Assembly: GCF_009931695.1 (NCBI RefSeq)
Contig: NZ_CP048000.1
Coordinates: 434,001-498,000 of the forward strand
Length of the DNA: 64,000 nt
Source: Anaerocolumna sedimenticola
GTDB taxonomy: Bacteria; Bacillota; Clostridia; Lachnospirales; Lachnospiraceae
Reading direction: 5' to 3'
This document shows positions 45,585 to 55,129 of the stretch, in pieces. Within the stretch, counting starts at the first letter, position 1. The number at the start of each line of letters is the position of its first letter. The position numbers were made by a program, and so were the translations under genes. Under the pieces are notes generated by a model. The model made no database searches and was not told the DNA's origin. It saw nothing but the letters and a program-made list of their open reading frames with translations.

Positions 45585-47180
45585 TTACTGAATATAACGG
45601 TCGTAAGCAGCCTGCTCTGCTACGAGAACATCATCAATTTTCATGTTTTCAAGTTTTGATACAAAAGAATCAAAATTGTCGAGAGATTCTTTACCCATGA
45701 TGAATTTGTTGATCATTTCATCCTTATAGGTCTGAATTTCCGGATAAGTACTGTTGATGACATCTCTTTCCTCTTCTGTGAAAGAAAGCGCCGGAATGGT
45801 CGGACGGATATACTGTTCCATTTCATTTCTGTATTTGACATACTCAGGATTAAGTAAGGAATCTTCATATCCAATATCCTGCTGATATGCCCATTCTCTA
45901 TGTCCGTAAATATTCAGCATAGAAAGAATTGATCTTCCTTCCGAATCATGTGCAATCGCATCTGTATAAGTAGGTTTGCCATTTTCCATATTATAGGTTT
46001 CGCCTTCGATACCGAAGTTCATTAACCTGCTTCCTTCCTCACTATAGAAATAATCGAACAACTGCACAATTTCTTTGATATATTTCGAATCTGCACTGAT
46101 TGCAGTGTAACCTCTGATTGGCTGCATCTGACTGGTAGTCATCTGTGTTCCATCCGGACCCTTTGGAGGTGCTACTACTACAAAATGTGCGTCTTTAGAG
46201 CCTGCTGCCTGTACCTGTGTTCCTAAAGAATAAGCACGTGCGGTGGTATCCTGGCATGCACCGGAAACTTCATTTGTGATGCGGGAGAGCCATACATTGG
46301 TATCGTTCGTAGCATATTCCGGGTCAATTAAACCTTCCTTGTATAATTTATTGATAAAGGTTAATGCTTCCTTGCAGCGTGGATCTGTATATGCATATTT
46401 CACTTTACCGTCTTCGATAAAGAACTGCTCGTTTGCTTCAAAACCACTGATTCCGAATGCTTCCATGAAAGCAAGAATACCAGCCTGTGTATTTCTCGTG
46501 GTATATGGAATCTCATCTGCTTCTCCATTACCGTTTGGATCCTGTTCCTTGAAAGCTTTTAATACATGATACCAGTCATCCAAAGTCTCTGGTACCTCCA
46601 GGCCTAATTTCTCCAACCAGTCACCACGTAACATCCATACCTTGAAGGTTCTTACGGCACCGATAAATGGAAGAAAATAAATCTGTCCATCGGTAGATTT
46701 TAAATCCCTGATATATTCCGGATGCTCGTCTAAGATTTTCTTTAAGTTCGGTGCATGCTGGTCAATATATTCATCTAACGGAGCAAAAGTTCCCTGCTCT
46801 GCAACTTTCATCATATCATCGCGGTAAGTGCTGACCATAACATCCGGTATCTCACCAGAGGCAACGGTAACATTAAACTTTTCGCGGAACTGATCCTCCG
46901 TATTAGGCGCTGCTATGAAATTAAAATTCACACCTGTCCTCTTAGTGATTTCCTGAATGATCGGTAAGTCTGTGCTAATTGCCTGGTCTGCAGAGTCCTG
47001 CAGGAACAGACTGATCGTAATATCCTCTTTTTTTTCATCGTTTGTGCCGGCAGCTTGGTCCTCTGTTTTCTTTGCACCATTTTCTACATTACTTCCATTT
47101 GTAGATGCTGTGGAACCGCATCCGACTAGTGTGGACATTGTTATAATAAATGACAACGCCAATGCAATTACTCGTTTCAT
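45585..47180 (-). CDS. Extracellular sugar-binding lipoprotein of a carbohydrate ABC transporter
   Basis: A 531-residue solute-binding lipoprotein. The signal peptide MKRVIALALSFIITMSTLVG with lipobox LVGCG is followed by a Lys/Glu-rich linker and a two-lobe fold of the large LipO/YtcQ type: TDLPIIQEITKRTGVNFNF, ASGEIPDVMVST, YFLPFIGAVRTFKVWMLRGDWLEKLG, and AFKEQDPNGNGEADEIPYTT, which resembles a calcium-binding EF-type loop. AAGGAGGA precedes the ATG. It belongs to the two-permease system upstream. The ligand is inferred to be xylo-oligosaccharides from the enzymes downstream. Confidence 0.9.
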   Translation of the reverse strand: MKRVIALALSFIITMSTLVGCGSTASTNGSNVENGAKKTEDQAAGTNDEKKEDITISLFLQDSADQAISTDLPIIQEITKRTGVNFNFIAAPNTEDQFREKFNVTVASGEIPDVMVSTYRDDMMKVAEQGTFAPLDEYIDQHAPNLKKILDEHPEYIRDLKSTDGQIYFLPFIGAVRTFKVWMLRGDWLEKLGLEVPETLDDWYHVLKAFKEQDPNGNGEADEIPYTTRNTQAGILAFMEAFGISGFEANEQFFIEDGKVKYAYTDPRCKEALTFINKLYKEGLIDPEYATNDTNVWLSRITNEVSGACQDTTARAYSLGTQVQAAGSKDAHFVVVAPPKGPDGTQMTTSQMQPIRGYTAISADSKYIKEIVQLFDYFYSEEGSRLMNFGIEGETYNMENGKPTYTDAIAHDSEGRSILSMLNIYGHREWAYQQDIGYEDSLLNPEYVKYRNEMEQYIRPTIPALSFTEEERDVINSTYPEIQTYKDEMINKFIMGKESLDNFDSFVSKLENMKIDDVLVAEQAAYDRYIQ

Positions 47181-47276
47181 AAATACTTCCTCCTTTTTTT
47201 CATTCCTGATAGTTTTTACTGTAATTCCTGTTTCCCCTGACTACAGCCCCCTTTCTTCTATATCACATCATGTTTA

Positions 47277-48146
47277 TCAGCCTTTCACAGAGCCAACCAT
47301 AATTCCTTTTACAAAATATTTCTGGATAAATGGATATACCATCATAATCGGAATTGTGGCAACCATGATTGTTGCATATTTAACGGATTCACTGATCTGG
47401 TCGGAACCATTGACCAGGTCGATGGATAACTCATTCGTCTGATTCTGAATAACAATATCTCTCAGAATAATCTGCATAGGCACTAAAGCTCTGTCTCGCA
47501 GATATAACATTGCCGGGAAATAGCTGTTCCACTGGGCTATTGCGTAAAACAATCCAACCGTAACCAGTCCCGACATGGAAAGCGGAAAGATGATCCGAAA
47601 CAGAATCATCATCTGGCTGCAGCCATCCAGCGAGGCAGACTCCTCCAGCTCATAGGGTATCTGCTGAAAGAAATTCTTCAGAAGTACCACATTAAAAGAA
47701 GACATTGCAGTAGGTAATAAAATGGACCATACCGTATTATATATGTGCAGCTTTGTGACCACCAGAAAAGTTGGTATCATTCCGGCGCTGAATAACATTG
47801 CTACCACGACTACACTTGACATAAATTTCTGTCCAGGAAATGGCCTTCTCGACAGCGGATATGCAGCCAGTGCCGATAACAGCATACTGATGAAAGTACC
47901 GGCAATCGTATAAAAAAATGTATTTAAATATGCCCGGCCCAACATGGGGTAGGACAATATTCTTTTGTATGCATCCAGGGTAAAACCCATTGGAACAATT
48001 CCTACTTTGCCCTGTGCAAGGAATTCAAAGCTGCTTAAGGATGCTGCCAGAACATATAGTACCGGGTATAAGGCAACAGCCATCAAAAGAAACAGAAAAC
48101 TATAATTTATACATTGAAAAATAATCCTGCTTTTACTATCTTTCAT
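47277..48146 (-). CDS. Carbohydrate ABC transporter permease (YtcP type)
   Basis: A 289-residue membrane permease with six spans. The N-terminal part reads FQCINYSFLFLLMAVALYPVLYVLAASLSS. The EAA loop reads IPYELEESASLDGCSQMMILFRIIFPLSMSGL. The C-terminus ends FVKGIMVGSVKG, the family-typical final residues. The ATG at 48146 has GGGA six bases upstream; the open frame extends further but crosses a short hairpin repeat (48159-48227). Gene order permease, permease, binding protein matches the Lpl/Ytc group, which import complex oligosaccharides. Confidence 0.92.
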   Translation of the reverse strand: MKDSKSRIIFQCINYSFLFLLMAVALYPVLYVLAASLSSFEFLAQGKVGIVPMGFTLDAYKRILSYPMLGRAYLNTFFYTIAGTFISMLLSALAAYPLSRRPFPGQKFMSSVVVVAMLFSAGMIPTFLVVTKLHIYNTVWSILLPTAMSSFNVVLLKNFFQQIPYELEESASLDGCSQMMILFRIIFPLSMSGLVTVGLFYAIAQWNSYFPAMLYLRDRALVPMQIILRDIVIQNQTNELSIDLVNGSDQISESVKYATIMVATIPIMMVYPFIQKYFVKGIMVGSVKG

Positions 48147-48158
48147 TTTTATTCCCAT

Positions 48159-48227
48159 TGCATATCGCAAGCTCACTTGCGATACTGCCACAAATAAACA
48201 GGTTGAAAGAATCGAGTCGTGGCATCC
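48159..48227 (-). repeat. RBS-proximal hairpin repeat, copy 2 (longest)
   Basis: On the minus strand GCCACGACTCG ... GTGGC encloses TTCTTTCAACCTG, then GGCAGTATCGCAAGTGAGCT forms a perfect 8-bp stem (ATCGCAAG / CTTGCGAT) ending 13 bases before the permease ATG. Confidence 0.65.
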
Positions 48228-48261
48228 TTTCCGTTTTTATATTTTCTTTCAACATTCCTTC

Positions 48262-49212
48262 TTACCAAAGACTTGCCTCTGAATATTTCTTTGCAATTTT
48301 ATTTGCAAATACAACGAGCAACAGACCTATGACGGATTGAAAAAATCCTACTGCTGAAGAAAAGCTATACTCTCCATTCAGGATACCTCGCCGGTATACA
48401 TAGGTTCCAATAACATCGGCTGTGGAGTAAGTACTTGGATTGTACATAAGTACGATAGTTTCATAACCTACATCCAGAATTCCTCCAATTTTCATTAAGA
48501 ACATCAGAATAATGGTGGAGGATATTCCAGGAAGTGTTACATACCATAACTGCTTCCATCTTCCTGCGCCGTCGATCCTGGCCGCTTCATACATATCCGA
48601 GCTGATTCCCGTTAGCGATGCCAGATAAATAATAGCGCTGTAGCCTGCCATCTGCCATATTGTCATCAATGTATAGATAATCCAGAAATAACCTGGTTCT
48701 GTCAGGAAATTCACCCGTTCCATTCCAAAGGCCGCCAGAATGTTATTGACCAGACCCGTGCTTGGTGATAAGAACGTAACCACCATACCGACTACTACTA
48801 CGCTTGATATAAAGTTTGGAAGATAGGTAACAGTCTGTACTGCTTTCTTATATCGTGTTCTTCCAACTTCGTTTAACAGAAGAGCCAGGATGATCGGAGC
48901 AACAAATCCTATCGTAAGCTGTAAAAAATTGATTCCTAACGTGTTTCGGATCAATCTCAAGAAAAACGGTGAACTGATAAATTGACGGTAATATTCCAGA
49001 CCAATAAATTTACTATGCAGAATTCCTTTCGCTGGCTTATACTTTTCTACTGAAATGATAAAAGCAAAAATCAAAGGTACATATCGAAATACAACATAAT
49101 ATATCAGTACCGGAAGGAACATAATATAGAATGGCACATATTTCCTTATGGCTAACTTGTGTCCTTTTTTCCCTCGATCACCAGTGGCCTTCTTTCTCCA
49201 CATATTTCCCAT
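48262..49212 (-). CDS. Carbohydrate ABC transporter permease (LplB type)
   Basis: A 316-residue partner permease with six spans and a basic N-terminal tail. LplB-type blocks are YVPFYIMFLPVLIYYVVFRYVPL, FIGLEYYRQFISSPFF, and the EAA loop SSDMYEAARIDGAGRWKQLWYVTLPG. The C-terminus ends NKIAKKYSEASLW, as in LplB proteins. GAGGTGTG precedes the ATG. It is separated from the regulator upstream by 312 bp with a terminator, so structural genes may also have their own promoter. Confidence 0.93.
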   Translation of the reverse strand: MGNMWRKKATGDRGKKGHKLAIRKYVPFYIMFLPVLIYYVVFRYVPLIFAFIISVEKYKPAKGILHSKFIGLEYYRQFISSPFFLRLIRNTLGINFLQLTIGFVAPIILALLLNEVGRTRYKKAVQTVTYLPNFISSVVVVGMVVTFLSPSTGLVNNILAAFGMERVNFLTEPGYFWIIYTLMTIWQMAGYSAIIYLASLTGISSDMYEAARIDGAGRWKQLWYVTLPGISSTIILMFLMKIGGILDVGYETIVLMYNPSTYSTADVIGTYVYRRGILNGEYSFSSAVGFFQSVIGLLLVVFANKIAKKYSEASLW

Positions 49213-49419
49213 GCATCACACCTCACTATTTTTATTAAGCATTTCGCTATACTCCTTGCTTGTGACCAAGATTAGCATAGAGCACCCTTTCTGTAAATCT
49301 TCCGTTTTTTAGGATTTGTGGAAAATCTTATGATTGCAGGTGTCCATTTTTTAGATTTTGTGCAGGGCAGTTTCCCGTAGATTTCAAGTATTTCTGCAGA
49401 TTTATAGTTGTAATAAAAA

Positions 49420-49468
49420 GAGCCGTCACTTCCGCTGATTATCATGAAATCAGTGGTGTAACAGCCCC
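49420..49468 (-). terminator. Terminator behind the AraC-type regulator
   Basis: GGGGCTGTTACACCACTGATT pairs with AATCAGCGGAAGTGACGGCTC (two or three mismatches, seven-base loop) and runs into TTTTTATT on the minus strand. Confidence 0.85.
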
Positions 49469-49524
49469 TTTATATTTCTAAATGGCATGTGCTTCACAAA
49501 TAATACCGTCTTTGTTTTTCCCTG

Positions 49525-51870
49525 TTATAGTTTCCGGAATTGCCCTGGTGAGATACCGACATATTTTTTGAAAACTTTACTAAAGCTGTTGGCACTGTTA
49601 TAGCCAACTTTTTCCGCAATCTGTGAGATATTAAATGTAGTCTCCCGCAGAAGTATTTTAGCCTTTTCAATACGGAATTCATTAACATAATCTACAAAGT
49701 TCTTTCCTGATATCTCTTTAAAAATAAAGCTTAAGTAGGAAGTAGAGAGATTGACCACTTCCGCCACTGTGTCCAATGAGATATCTTCGCTATAATTTTC
49801 CTCCAGATACTGGTGAATATTTTCCAGAACATGACTCTGTTGGCTATGTTTGTTCTCTTCCGCAAATCTGGTAATCATCTCAAATACATAGGAGATATAT
49901 GTTTCTTTCTCTTCAAGACCTTTTTTATTATCTATTTCGGTATAAATATCCTCTTTCTTCTCAAAAATTCTATCACTGGTCAGCCGCATCTCAAATATGG
50001 TTCTGATCGCTGTCCCTGTCAGCGCATGGAACAGATTATCCACCTGCTCAGGAGAAACATTTTTCTCTTTAAAGTTGTCCTGATATACTTTCTGAAGAAT
50101 ATTAAAAACTGCTGCCCTGTTGCCCGATTTGGCTACAGTCATCAATTGCATTTCTTCCTCAATGGGATATAAAATCACAGCATTGGAAATATTATTGACT
50201 TCATCGATATAAATGACGGTGTTCTGTCCTTTCACACCCTTATATTTTAACGTCTCTAATGCATCAATGAAAGAAAGATAGCAATTTCCGATATTCTCAT
50301 AACTCTGGCCCACTCCTATTGTATAAGGTGCATCGGAGCTTTCCTCCAGATACTTCTGAATCTTACCTAGATAATTATTGATTCCGCTTAATTCGTAAAA
50401 TGACTTTTCTGCGTTTAATACGGATACGATAGTCTGACCATCCTTTTCCAGAAAATAACACTTGCACTGTTCTCCCAGTGAGTCTTCCGCAATTTTATTC
50501 ATCTCTTCCACATATTCTTTGCTGGACTTCCCGTATTTTTTTAACTCCATAGAGGCCCTGTCACCGATTTCGTAAACGACAACCTGATAATATGGAAACG
50601 GAAATACAATCCCTACATCGGCACCGGAATCTATAAAGCTATCTTTTCGGATCTGCCCGTTAATAATATCATAGATATATTTATCCTGGAGCATGGGTTT
50701 ATTCTTTTCAAAACTATCCTGCAGGGATTGATTTTCTTTATAGACGTAATCAATGATTCCATTGATTAAGGTAAATTCGTTATTATTCTTCCCATGTCCC
50801 ATCACAGATTTCTTACTGCCAATGATATTGATATAATTCATGATCTTATTCATCGGCTGATAGAGCCTTGCAACGATGTAATAGGTAAGAATTACTGCCA
50901 GGAAAAAACTGATGACAGATATCAGCATAGTAAACTCTTTAATCTGGTTTACACTTTTGGTGATATATTCCGTAGGTATCACAGAAATATACAGCCAGTC
51001 AAATACACTTGATTTCACATACTGTATCGTAAAGGGTTTTCCTTCAATGGACAGTTCCACGGTATCCTGAAGTTTTTCCATCTCTGCGGATCTGCTCCCA
51101 ACGGCTTCCCGTATCAGTCTCAGATCCTCAAAATCAGGATAGGACTGCTCATTGGTGTATATCACGTTTCCATCTGCATCAATAACATAATCGAATACGA
51201 TTTTCTCATCATTGGAATTGGCCATTTCTTTTTTAAACAGCGATTCACTGAGATTGACAACAATCATCCCTTTAGGGTTCTTATTGATAAAAGGTAATGA
51301 TTCTGAAAAAACCAGAACTGGAACATCAAACATTCCATGGTGAACAGATTGTTTTCCCAAAACCCGGAAGCCGCCCTGGCTAAATATTTCATCCCAGTCC
51401 ATGTCACCTGCATATTCGCAGACATCCGTAAAAAAAAGGGATTTTTGATACTTCCCTCCTGTTCCCAATACAATATCCGCCTTTTTCTGGTAATACCATA
51501 TATCTGTAATATAATTACTATTGGATTTTAGAGCACTTAAATATGCAATAGAATCCTGAATCAGTTCCGTCTCCTGGTAGCTTTGCTCCAACGACAAATA
51601 AAGCACTTTATTCAGGTTTCGTGCCAAAGCCATCTGCATCAGATCTGACTGCAGTGCATTTATTTCCTGGTCTATACCTTTTTGTGCCTGTGCAAGAATC
51701 AGCATATTATTGACTTGCACTTCTTTGATCAGCGTATCCGAGGATTTCCGATAAGAAAAAAAAGATACCAGTCCAACCGAGCCAAGGACCAGTATAATAA
51801 TATACAAAAAAATTCTGACAAATACACTATTCATCCGAAATTCCTTAATACTACGTGAAAAATTATTCAT
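49525..51870 (-). CDS. Membrane sensor with AraC-type DNA-binding domain
   Basis: A 781-residue one-piece signal transducer, the likely regulator of the xyloside operon. Layout: span at about 20-40, extracellular sensor domain of the Cache type (about 40-295), second span (MLISVISFFLAVILTYYIV), a linker, a mid-protein region like the GGDEF-related part of YesN/YesS proteins, and a C-terminal AraC helix-turn-helix pair (NYSEDISLDTVAEVVNLSTSY and FNISQIAEKVGYNSANSFSKVFKKYVGISPGQFR). GGGTG precedes the ATG at 51870. Members next to Lpl/Ytc-type transporters sense oligosaccharides or cell-wall fragments. Confidence 0.92.
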   Translation of the reverse strand: MNNFSRSIKEFRMNSVFVRIFLYIIILVLGSVGLVSFFSYRKSSDTLIKEVQVNNMLILAQAQKGIDQEINALQSDLMQMALARNLNKVLYLSLEQSYQETELIQDSIAYLSALKSNSNYITDIWYYQKKADIVLGTGGKYQKSLFFTDVCEYAGDMDWDEIFSQGGFRVLGKQSVHHGMFDVPVLVFSESLPFINKNPKGMIVVNLSESLFKKEMANSNDEKIVFDYVIDADGNVIYTNEQSYPDFEDLRLIREAVGSRSAEMEKLQDTVELSIEGKPFTIQYVKSSVFDWLYISVIPTEYITKSVNQIKEFTMLISVISFFLAVILTYYIVARLYQPMNKIMNYINIIGSKKSVMGHGKNNNEFTLINGIIDYVYKENQSLQDSFEKNKPMLQDKYIYDIINGQIRKDSFIDSGADVGIVFPFPYYQVVVYEIGDRASMELKKYGKSSKEYVEEMNKIAEDSLGEQCKCYFLEKDGQTIVSVLNAEKSFYELSGINNYLGKIQKYLEESSDAPYTIGVGQSYENIGNCYLSFIDALETLKYKGVKGQNTVIYIDEVNNISNAVILYPIEEEMQLMTVAKSGNRAAVFNILQKVYQDNFKEKNVSPEQVDNLFHALTGTAIRTIFEMRLTSDRIFEKKEDIYTEIDNKKGLEEKETYISYVFEMITRFAEENKHSQQSHVLENIHQYLEENYSEDISLDTVAEVVNLSTSYLSFIFKEISGKNFVDYVNEFRIEKAKILLRETTFNISQIAEKVGYNSANSFSKVFKKYVGISPGQFRKL

Positions 51871-52336
51871 GTACACCCGACCATTCCCCAATTATGTATT
51901 TCTGTCTGTACTATATTTATTAACATAACGTATTTTCTTTTTCTTGTAAAGTATTTTCTGTGAATTAATATAAACCTATATGCAAGTTGTTTGTTCCTAT
52001 TACCATTGTACCGTTCACAACTATGATTACAATTAATCCGAATAATCTTTCTTATGCAAAAAGCTGCAACCAGAATCTCTCTAAGCTGCAGCCTTTTCAT
52101 TTATCGTTATTGATACTCATTTGTAATTTTTCTTCAGAATTTAGTGTATTACTCAATAAAATACTAGCTATTATCTCTAACTTCATTTGACCTCCTTCCA
52201 TGTTATATTTTTCAAATAATATTTATATTAAAATGGTTCTTTTTAATATACTTTAAATATCGTTTAATTGCCATCCACTTACTGATTCATTTCCTCTTTA
52301 TTAGTGAAACCCAAGAAATACCACTGCAACGCAAAA
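51871..52336. other. Intergenic region upstream of the regulator
   Basis: No gene is convincing here; short open frames lack ribosome sites. A weak hairpin GCTGCA ... TGCAGC followed by TTTT lies at about 52064-52098. The promoter of the regulator should lie within about 51900-52060, but no consensus pair stands out. Confidence 0.45.
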
Positions 52337-52377
52337 AAGGACACCTTTCAAAAAGTCTATTTTTGAAAAGCGTCCTT
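52337..52377 (-). terminator. lysS terminator
   Basis: AAGGACGCTTTTCAAAAATA and its partner TTTTTGAAAGGTGTCCTT form a long stem, and TTTTTT follows on the minus strand. It lies about 130 bp after the lysS stop. Confidence 0.8.
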
Positions 52378-52506
52378 CAAGCGCAAATATCTTAAATTGA
52401 ATTTTATAAGGATGTTTGAAATTATCACTAATTTTTCAAACTATGGACCGTCAATTAACTGTCCTCCAATAGTTCGACATACTTCAAATCCTTGATTTTA
52501 CTGGAT

Positions 52507-53997
52507 TTATTTTTCCATTGATTTCATCGTCGGGAATAATAAAACATCCCTTATAGCAGAGGAATCGGTTAATAACATTACAAAACGGTCAATACCGATA
52601 CCAATACCACCTGTGGGCGGCATACCATATTCCAAGGCGTTTAAGAAATCTTCATCCATGCTATTCGCTTCATCGTCACCTGCAGCACGAAGTGCTTCCT
52701 GTGCTTCAAAACGGCCTCTTTGATCAATCGGATCGTTTAATTCGGAAAATGCATTAGCCATTTCCCTCCTGGTAATAAATAATTCAAAACGTTCCGTAAA
52801 ATTAGGATCACTAGGTTTTCTTTTAGCCAAAGGAGATATTTCTACCGGATGATCTGTAATAAAGGTAGGCTGAACCAGATTTTCTTCAACGAACTCTTCA
52901 AAGAATAAATTAATAATGTCGCCTTTTTTATGCCTGTCTTCATATTTAATGTGATGTTTATCAGCAAGAGCTTTGGCTTCTTCCTCTGTCTTAATATCAT
53001 TAAAATCAACACCGGCATATTTCTTAACCGCATCTACCATTGTCATTCTTGCAAAAGGTTTTGATAAATCTATTTCAACACCATCATAGGAAATCGTAGT
53101 TGTTCCAAGTACTTTATTTGCAACTGTTCTGAATAACTCTTCCGCTAAATCCATCATACCGAAATAATCGGTATAAGCCTGATATAATTCCAGAAGTGTA
53201 AATTCCGGATTATGTCTTACCGATAGTCCCTCATTACGGAATACACGTCCAATCTCATAGACTCTTTCCAAACCGCCTACAATTAGTCTCTTTAAATAGA
53301 GTTCAAGGGATATTCTTAAATGAATATCTTCATCCAAAGCATTATGATGGGTCATAAAAGGCCTTGCAGCCGCACCGCCGGCATTGGGTACCAATACAGG
53401 TGTTTCTACCTCGATAAAGCTTCTGCTGTCCAGATAATTACGAATTTCTCTGATAATAAGGGAACGTTTAATAAAAGTATCCTTTACTTCAGGATTCACA
53501 ATCAAATCAACATATCTCTGTCTGTAACGGGTATCCGTATCTTTTAAACCATGGAATTTTTCAGGAAGAACCTGCAGACTCTTTGACAATAGCACCACCT
53601 GACTTGCCTTAACCGAAACTTCTTCTGTATGGGTTTTAAATATTTCACCGGTAATGCCTACAATATCACCAATATCAAATTTTTTAAAGTCAGCATAAGC
53701 TTCTTCACCAACAACATCTTTTTTGACGTAGGATTGTATACTGCCTTTCACATCTTGTATATTACAGAAAGAAGCCTTACCCATAACCCTTTTAGACATA
53801 ATACGTCCTGCGATGGATACGGTTTTTCCTTCTAAATTATTAAAATCTGCACTAATATCGGCAGAATGATGTGTTACATCAAATTTCATGATTTGAAATG
53901 GATCTTTGGCATTTTCTTTTAATTCGGCTAATTTCGCTCTCTTAACTTTTAAAAGTTCATTCAAATCCTGTTCTGCTTGTATCTTTTCTTCAGCCAC
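52507..53997 (-). CDS. lysS: Lysyl-tRNA synthetase (class II)
   Basis: Charges tRNA-Lys. The 496 residues have the N-terminal OB-fold anticodon domain ([21 protein letters not shown]) and the class II core: motif 1 with [21 protein letters not shown], motif 2 [22 protein letters not shown] and motif 3 [20 protein letters not shown]. The start is a GTG at 53997 with AAGGAAG upstream. It follows greA on the same strand, a common clostridial pairing, but a MITE now occupies most of the gap. Confidence 0.97.
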   Translation of the reverse strand: MAEEKIQAEQDLNELLKVKRAKLAELKENAKDPFQIMKFDVTHHSADISADFNNLEGKTVSIAGRIMSKRVMGKASFCNIQDVKGSIQSYVKKDVVGEEAYADFKKFDIGDIVGITGEIFKTHTEEVSVKASQVVLLSKSLQVLPEKFHGLKDTDTRYRQRYVDLIVNPEVKDTFIKRSLIIREIRNYLDSRSFIEVETPVLVPNAGGAAARPFMTHHNALDEDIHLRISLELYLKRLIVGGLERVYEIGRVFRNEGLSVRHNPEFTLLELYQAYTDYFGMMDLAEELFRTVANKVLGTTTISYDGVEIDLSKPFARMTMVDAVKKYAGVDFNDIKTEEEAKALADKHHIKYEDRHKKGDIINLFFEEFVEENLVQPTFITDHPVEISPLAKRKPSDPNFTERFELFITRREMANAFSELNDPIDQRGRFEAQEALRAAGDDEANSMDEDFLNALEYGMPPTGGIGIGIDRFVMLLTDSSAIRDVLLFPTMKSMEK

Positions 53998-54041
53998 AAT
54001 CGTTCTTCCTTTCTTATATACGTTCGCTTATATACATTCGC

Positions 54042-54195
54042 TTAAATATTTGCGAAACCAGATTATTGTAATTATGTACCATGCAACTAATACATTTTCA
54101 GCGCTGAACCTTGCTTAATAAGGTAACTGAAACAATGAAATTCGCACTAATTGTATGGTATATTCAGAAAACTATAGAGTTTCACAATTATTTAA
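54042..54195. mobile_element. 154-bp hairpin MITE, copy C (most diverged)
   Basis: The ends TTAAATATTTGCGAAAC and GTTTCACAATTATTTAA are imperfect inverted repeats matching copies A and B; the interior shares GTACCATGCAACTAATACA and TGTATGGTATATTC-type segments with copy B. Possible degenerate 11-bp flanks (TACATTCGCTT / GACATTCATTT). It lies between greA and lysS. Confidence 0.82.
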
Positions 54196-54208
54196 TGACA
54201 TTCATTTC

Positions 54209-54691
54209 TTAATTGGATTTCTGTATCTCCAATATTTTATATTGAAGCACACCGGAATGAGTCTCAACATTAACAATATCCCCAACACGTGCACCAATCA
54301 GAGCCTTACCGACAGGTGATTCATTGGAGATTTTTCCTTTGAGACTATTCGCTTCCGTAGAACCTACGATTTTATATTCCATCTCATCATTATACTCTAA
54401 ATCAAGTATTCTAACTTTGCAGCCTATGTTAATGACGTCAACTTCGACTTCATCTTCCACTACAACCTCTGCATTTTTAAGGATTTTATCTATTTCTTCA
54501 ATTCTGGCTTCAATCTCTCTTTGTTCATCTTTTGCAGCATCGTATTCGGCATTTTCTGATAAATCGCCCTGTTCTCTGGCTTCCTTTATTTTTTGTGCTA
54601 CTTCTTTACGCCTGTTAACTTTTAAATCCTGAAGTTCTTCCTCTAAAAGTCTTAATCCCTCATAGGTCAATATGTTCTTTTTATCTGCCAT
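54209..54691 (-). CDS. greA: Transcription elongation factor GreA
   Basis: Rescues backtracked RNA polymerase by stimulating transcript cleavage. The 160 residues form the usual two domains: an N-terminal coiled coil (LTYEGLRLLEEELQDLKVNR ... QGDLSENAEYDAAKDEQREIEARI), whose tip residues D and E in DLSENAEY insert into the polymerase channel, and a C-terminal FKBP-like domain (ISNESPVGKALIGARVGD). AGGGTG precedes the ATG. It is followed by lysS after a MITE insertion. Confidence 0.97.
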   Translation of the reverse strand: MADKKNILTYEGLRLLEEELQDLKVNRRKEVAQKIKEAREQGDLSENAEYDAAKDEQREIEARIEEIDKILKNAEVVVEDEVEVDVINIGCKVRILDLEYNDEMEYKIVGSTEANSLKGKISNESPVGKALIGARVGDIVNVETHSGVLQYKILEIQKSN

Positions 54692-54976
54692 ATTTAAACA
54701 CCCTTCCTCCGTTTTAATCGATATTACGATACATTCAAAGTATTATAACGTATCACATGTTCCTTGTCAACATCTTAAGGCTTTATTTCCTACTACTTAC
54801 TCATAGTTTTACAACATTTTTTATATAATTTTAATCATGTCTTGTGGCTATTCTATATCTTATCTTGTCGCCTATGAAATTATTCCATAAAAACTAGATT
54901 CTTATAATCCATTTTATAAAAATTTTGGCATTTTTTATTTTTTTTATTAAATTTTAGAATTAGTACGAATAAACTC

Positions 54977-55005
54977 TTTACACTTGTGTCGAATAGTGCT
55001 ATTCT
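54977..55005 (+). promoter_or_regulatory. nifJ promoter
   Basis: TTTACA (54977-54982), 17 bases and TATTCT (55000-55005). It gives an untranslated leader of about 118 bases. The AT-rich 54692-54976 shows nothing else. Confidence 0.6.
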
Positions 55006-55045
55006 CTAGTATAGGTATTTTTCTAAATACATAATTCATAGTAAC

Positions 55046-55098
55046 CAGGGCGCTATGAGGTGGCCTTTTTCTTGCTGTCTTCCAGCATAAAAACCCTG
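55046..55098 (+). promoter_or_regulatory. Possible structured leader of nifJ
   Basis: Two exclusive folds can be drawn. CAGGG (55046-55050) can pair with CCCTG (55094-55098), enclosing the hairpin TGCTG-TCTTC-CAGCA. Alternatively GGGC pairs with GGCC/GCCT, followed by TTTTTC, a weak terminator shape. This is suggestive of attenuation but unproven. Confidence 0.35.
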
Positions 55099-55129
55099 AT
55101 TGCTGCATTCATAAGGAGGATAATATAAT

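Noticed and set aside
51987..52190. Small plus-strand gene of 67 codons
   Set aside because: No ribosome site, AT-rich composition as in the surrounding spacer, no recognisable features.
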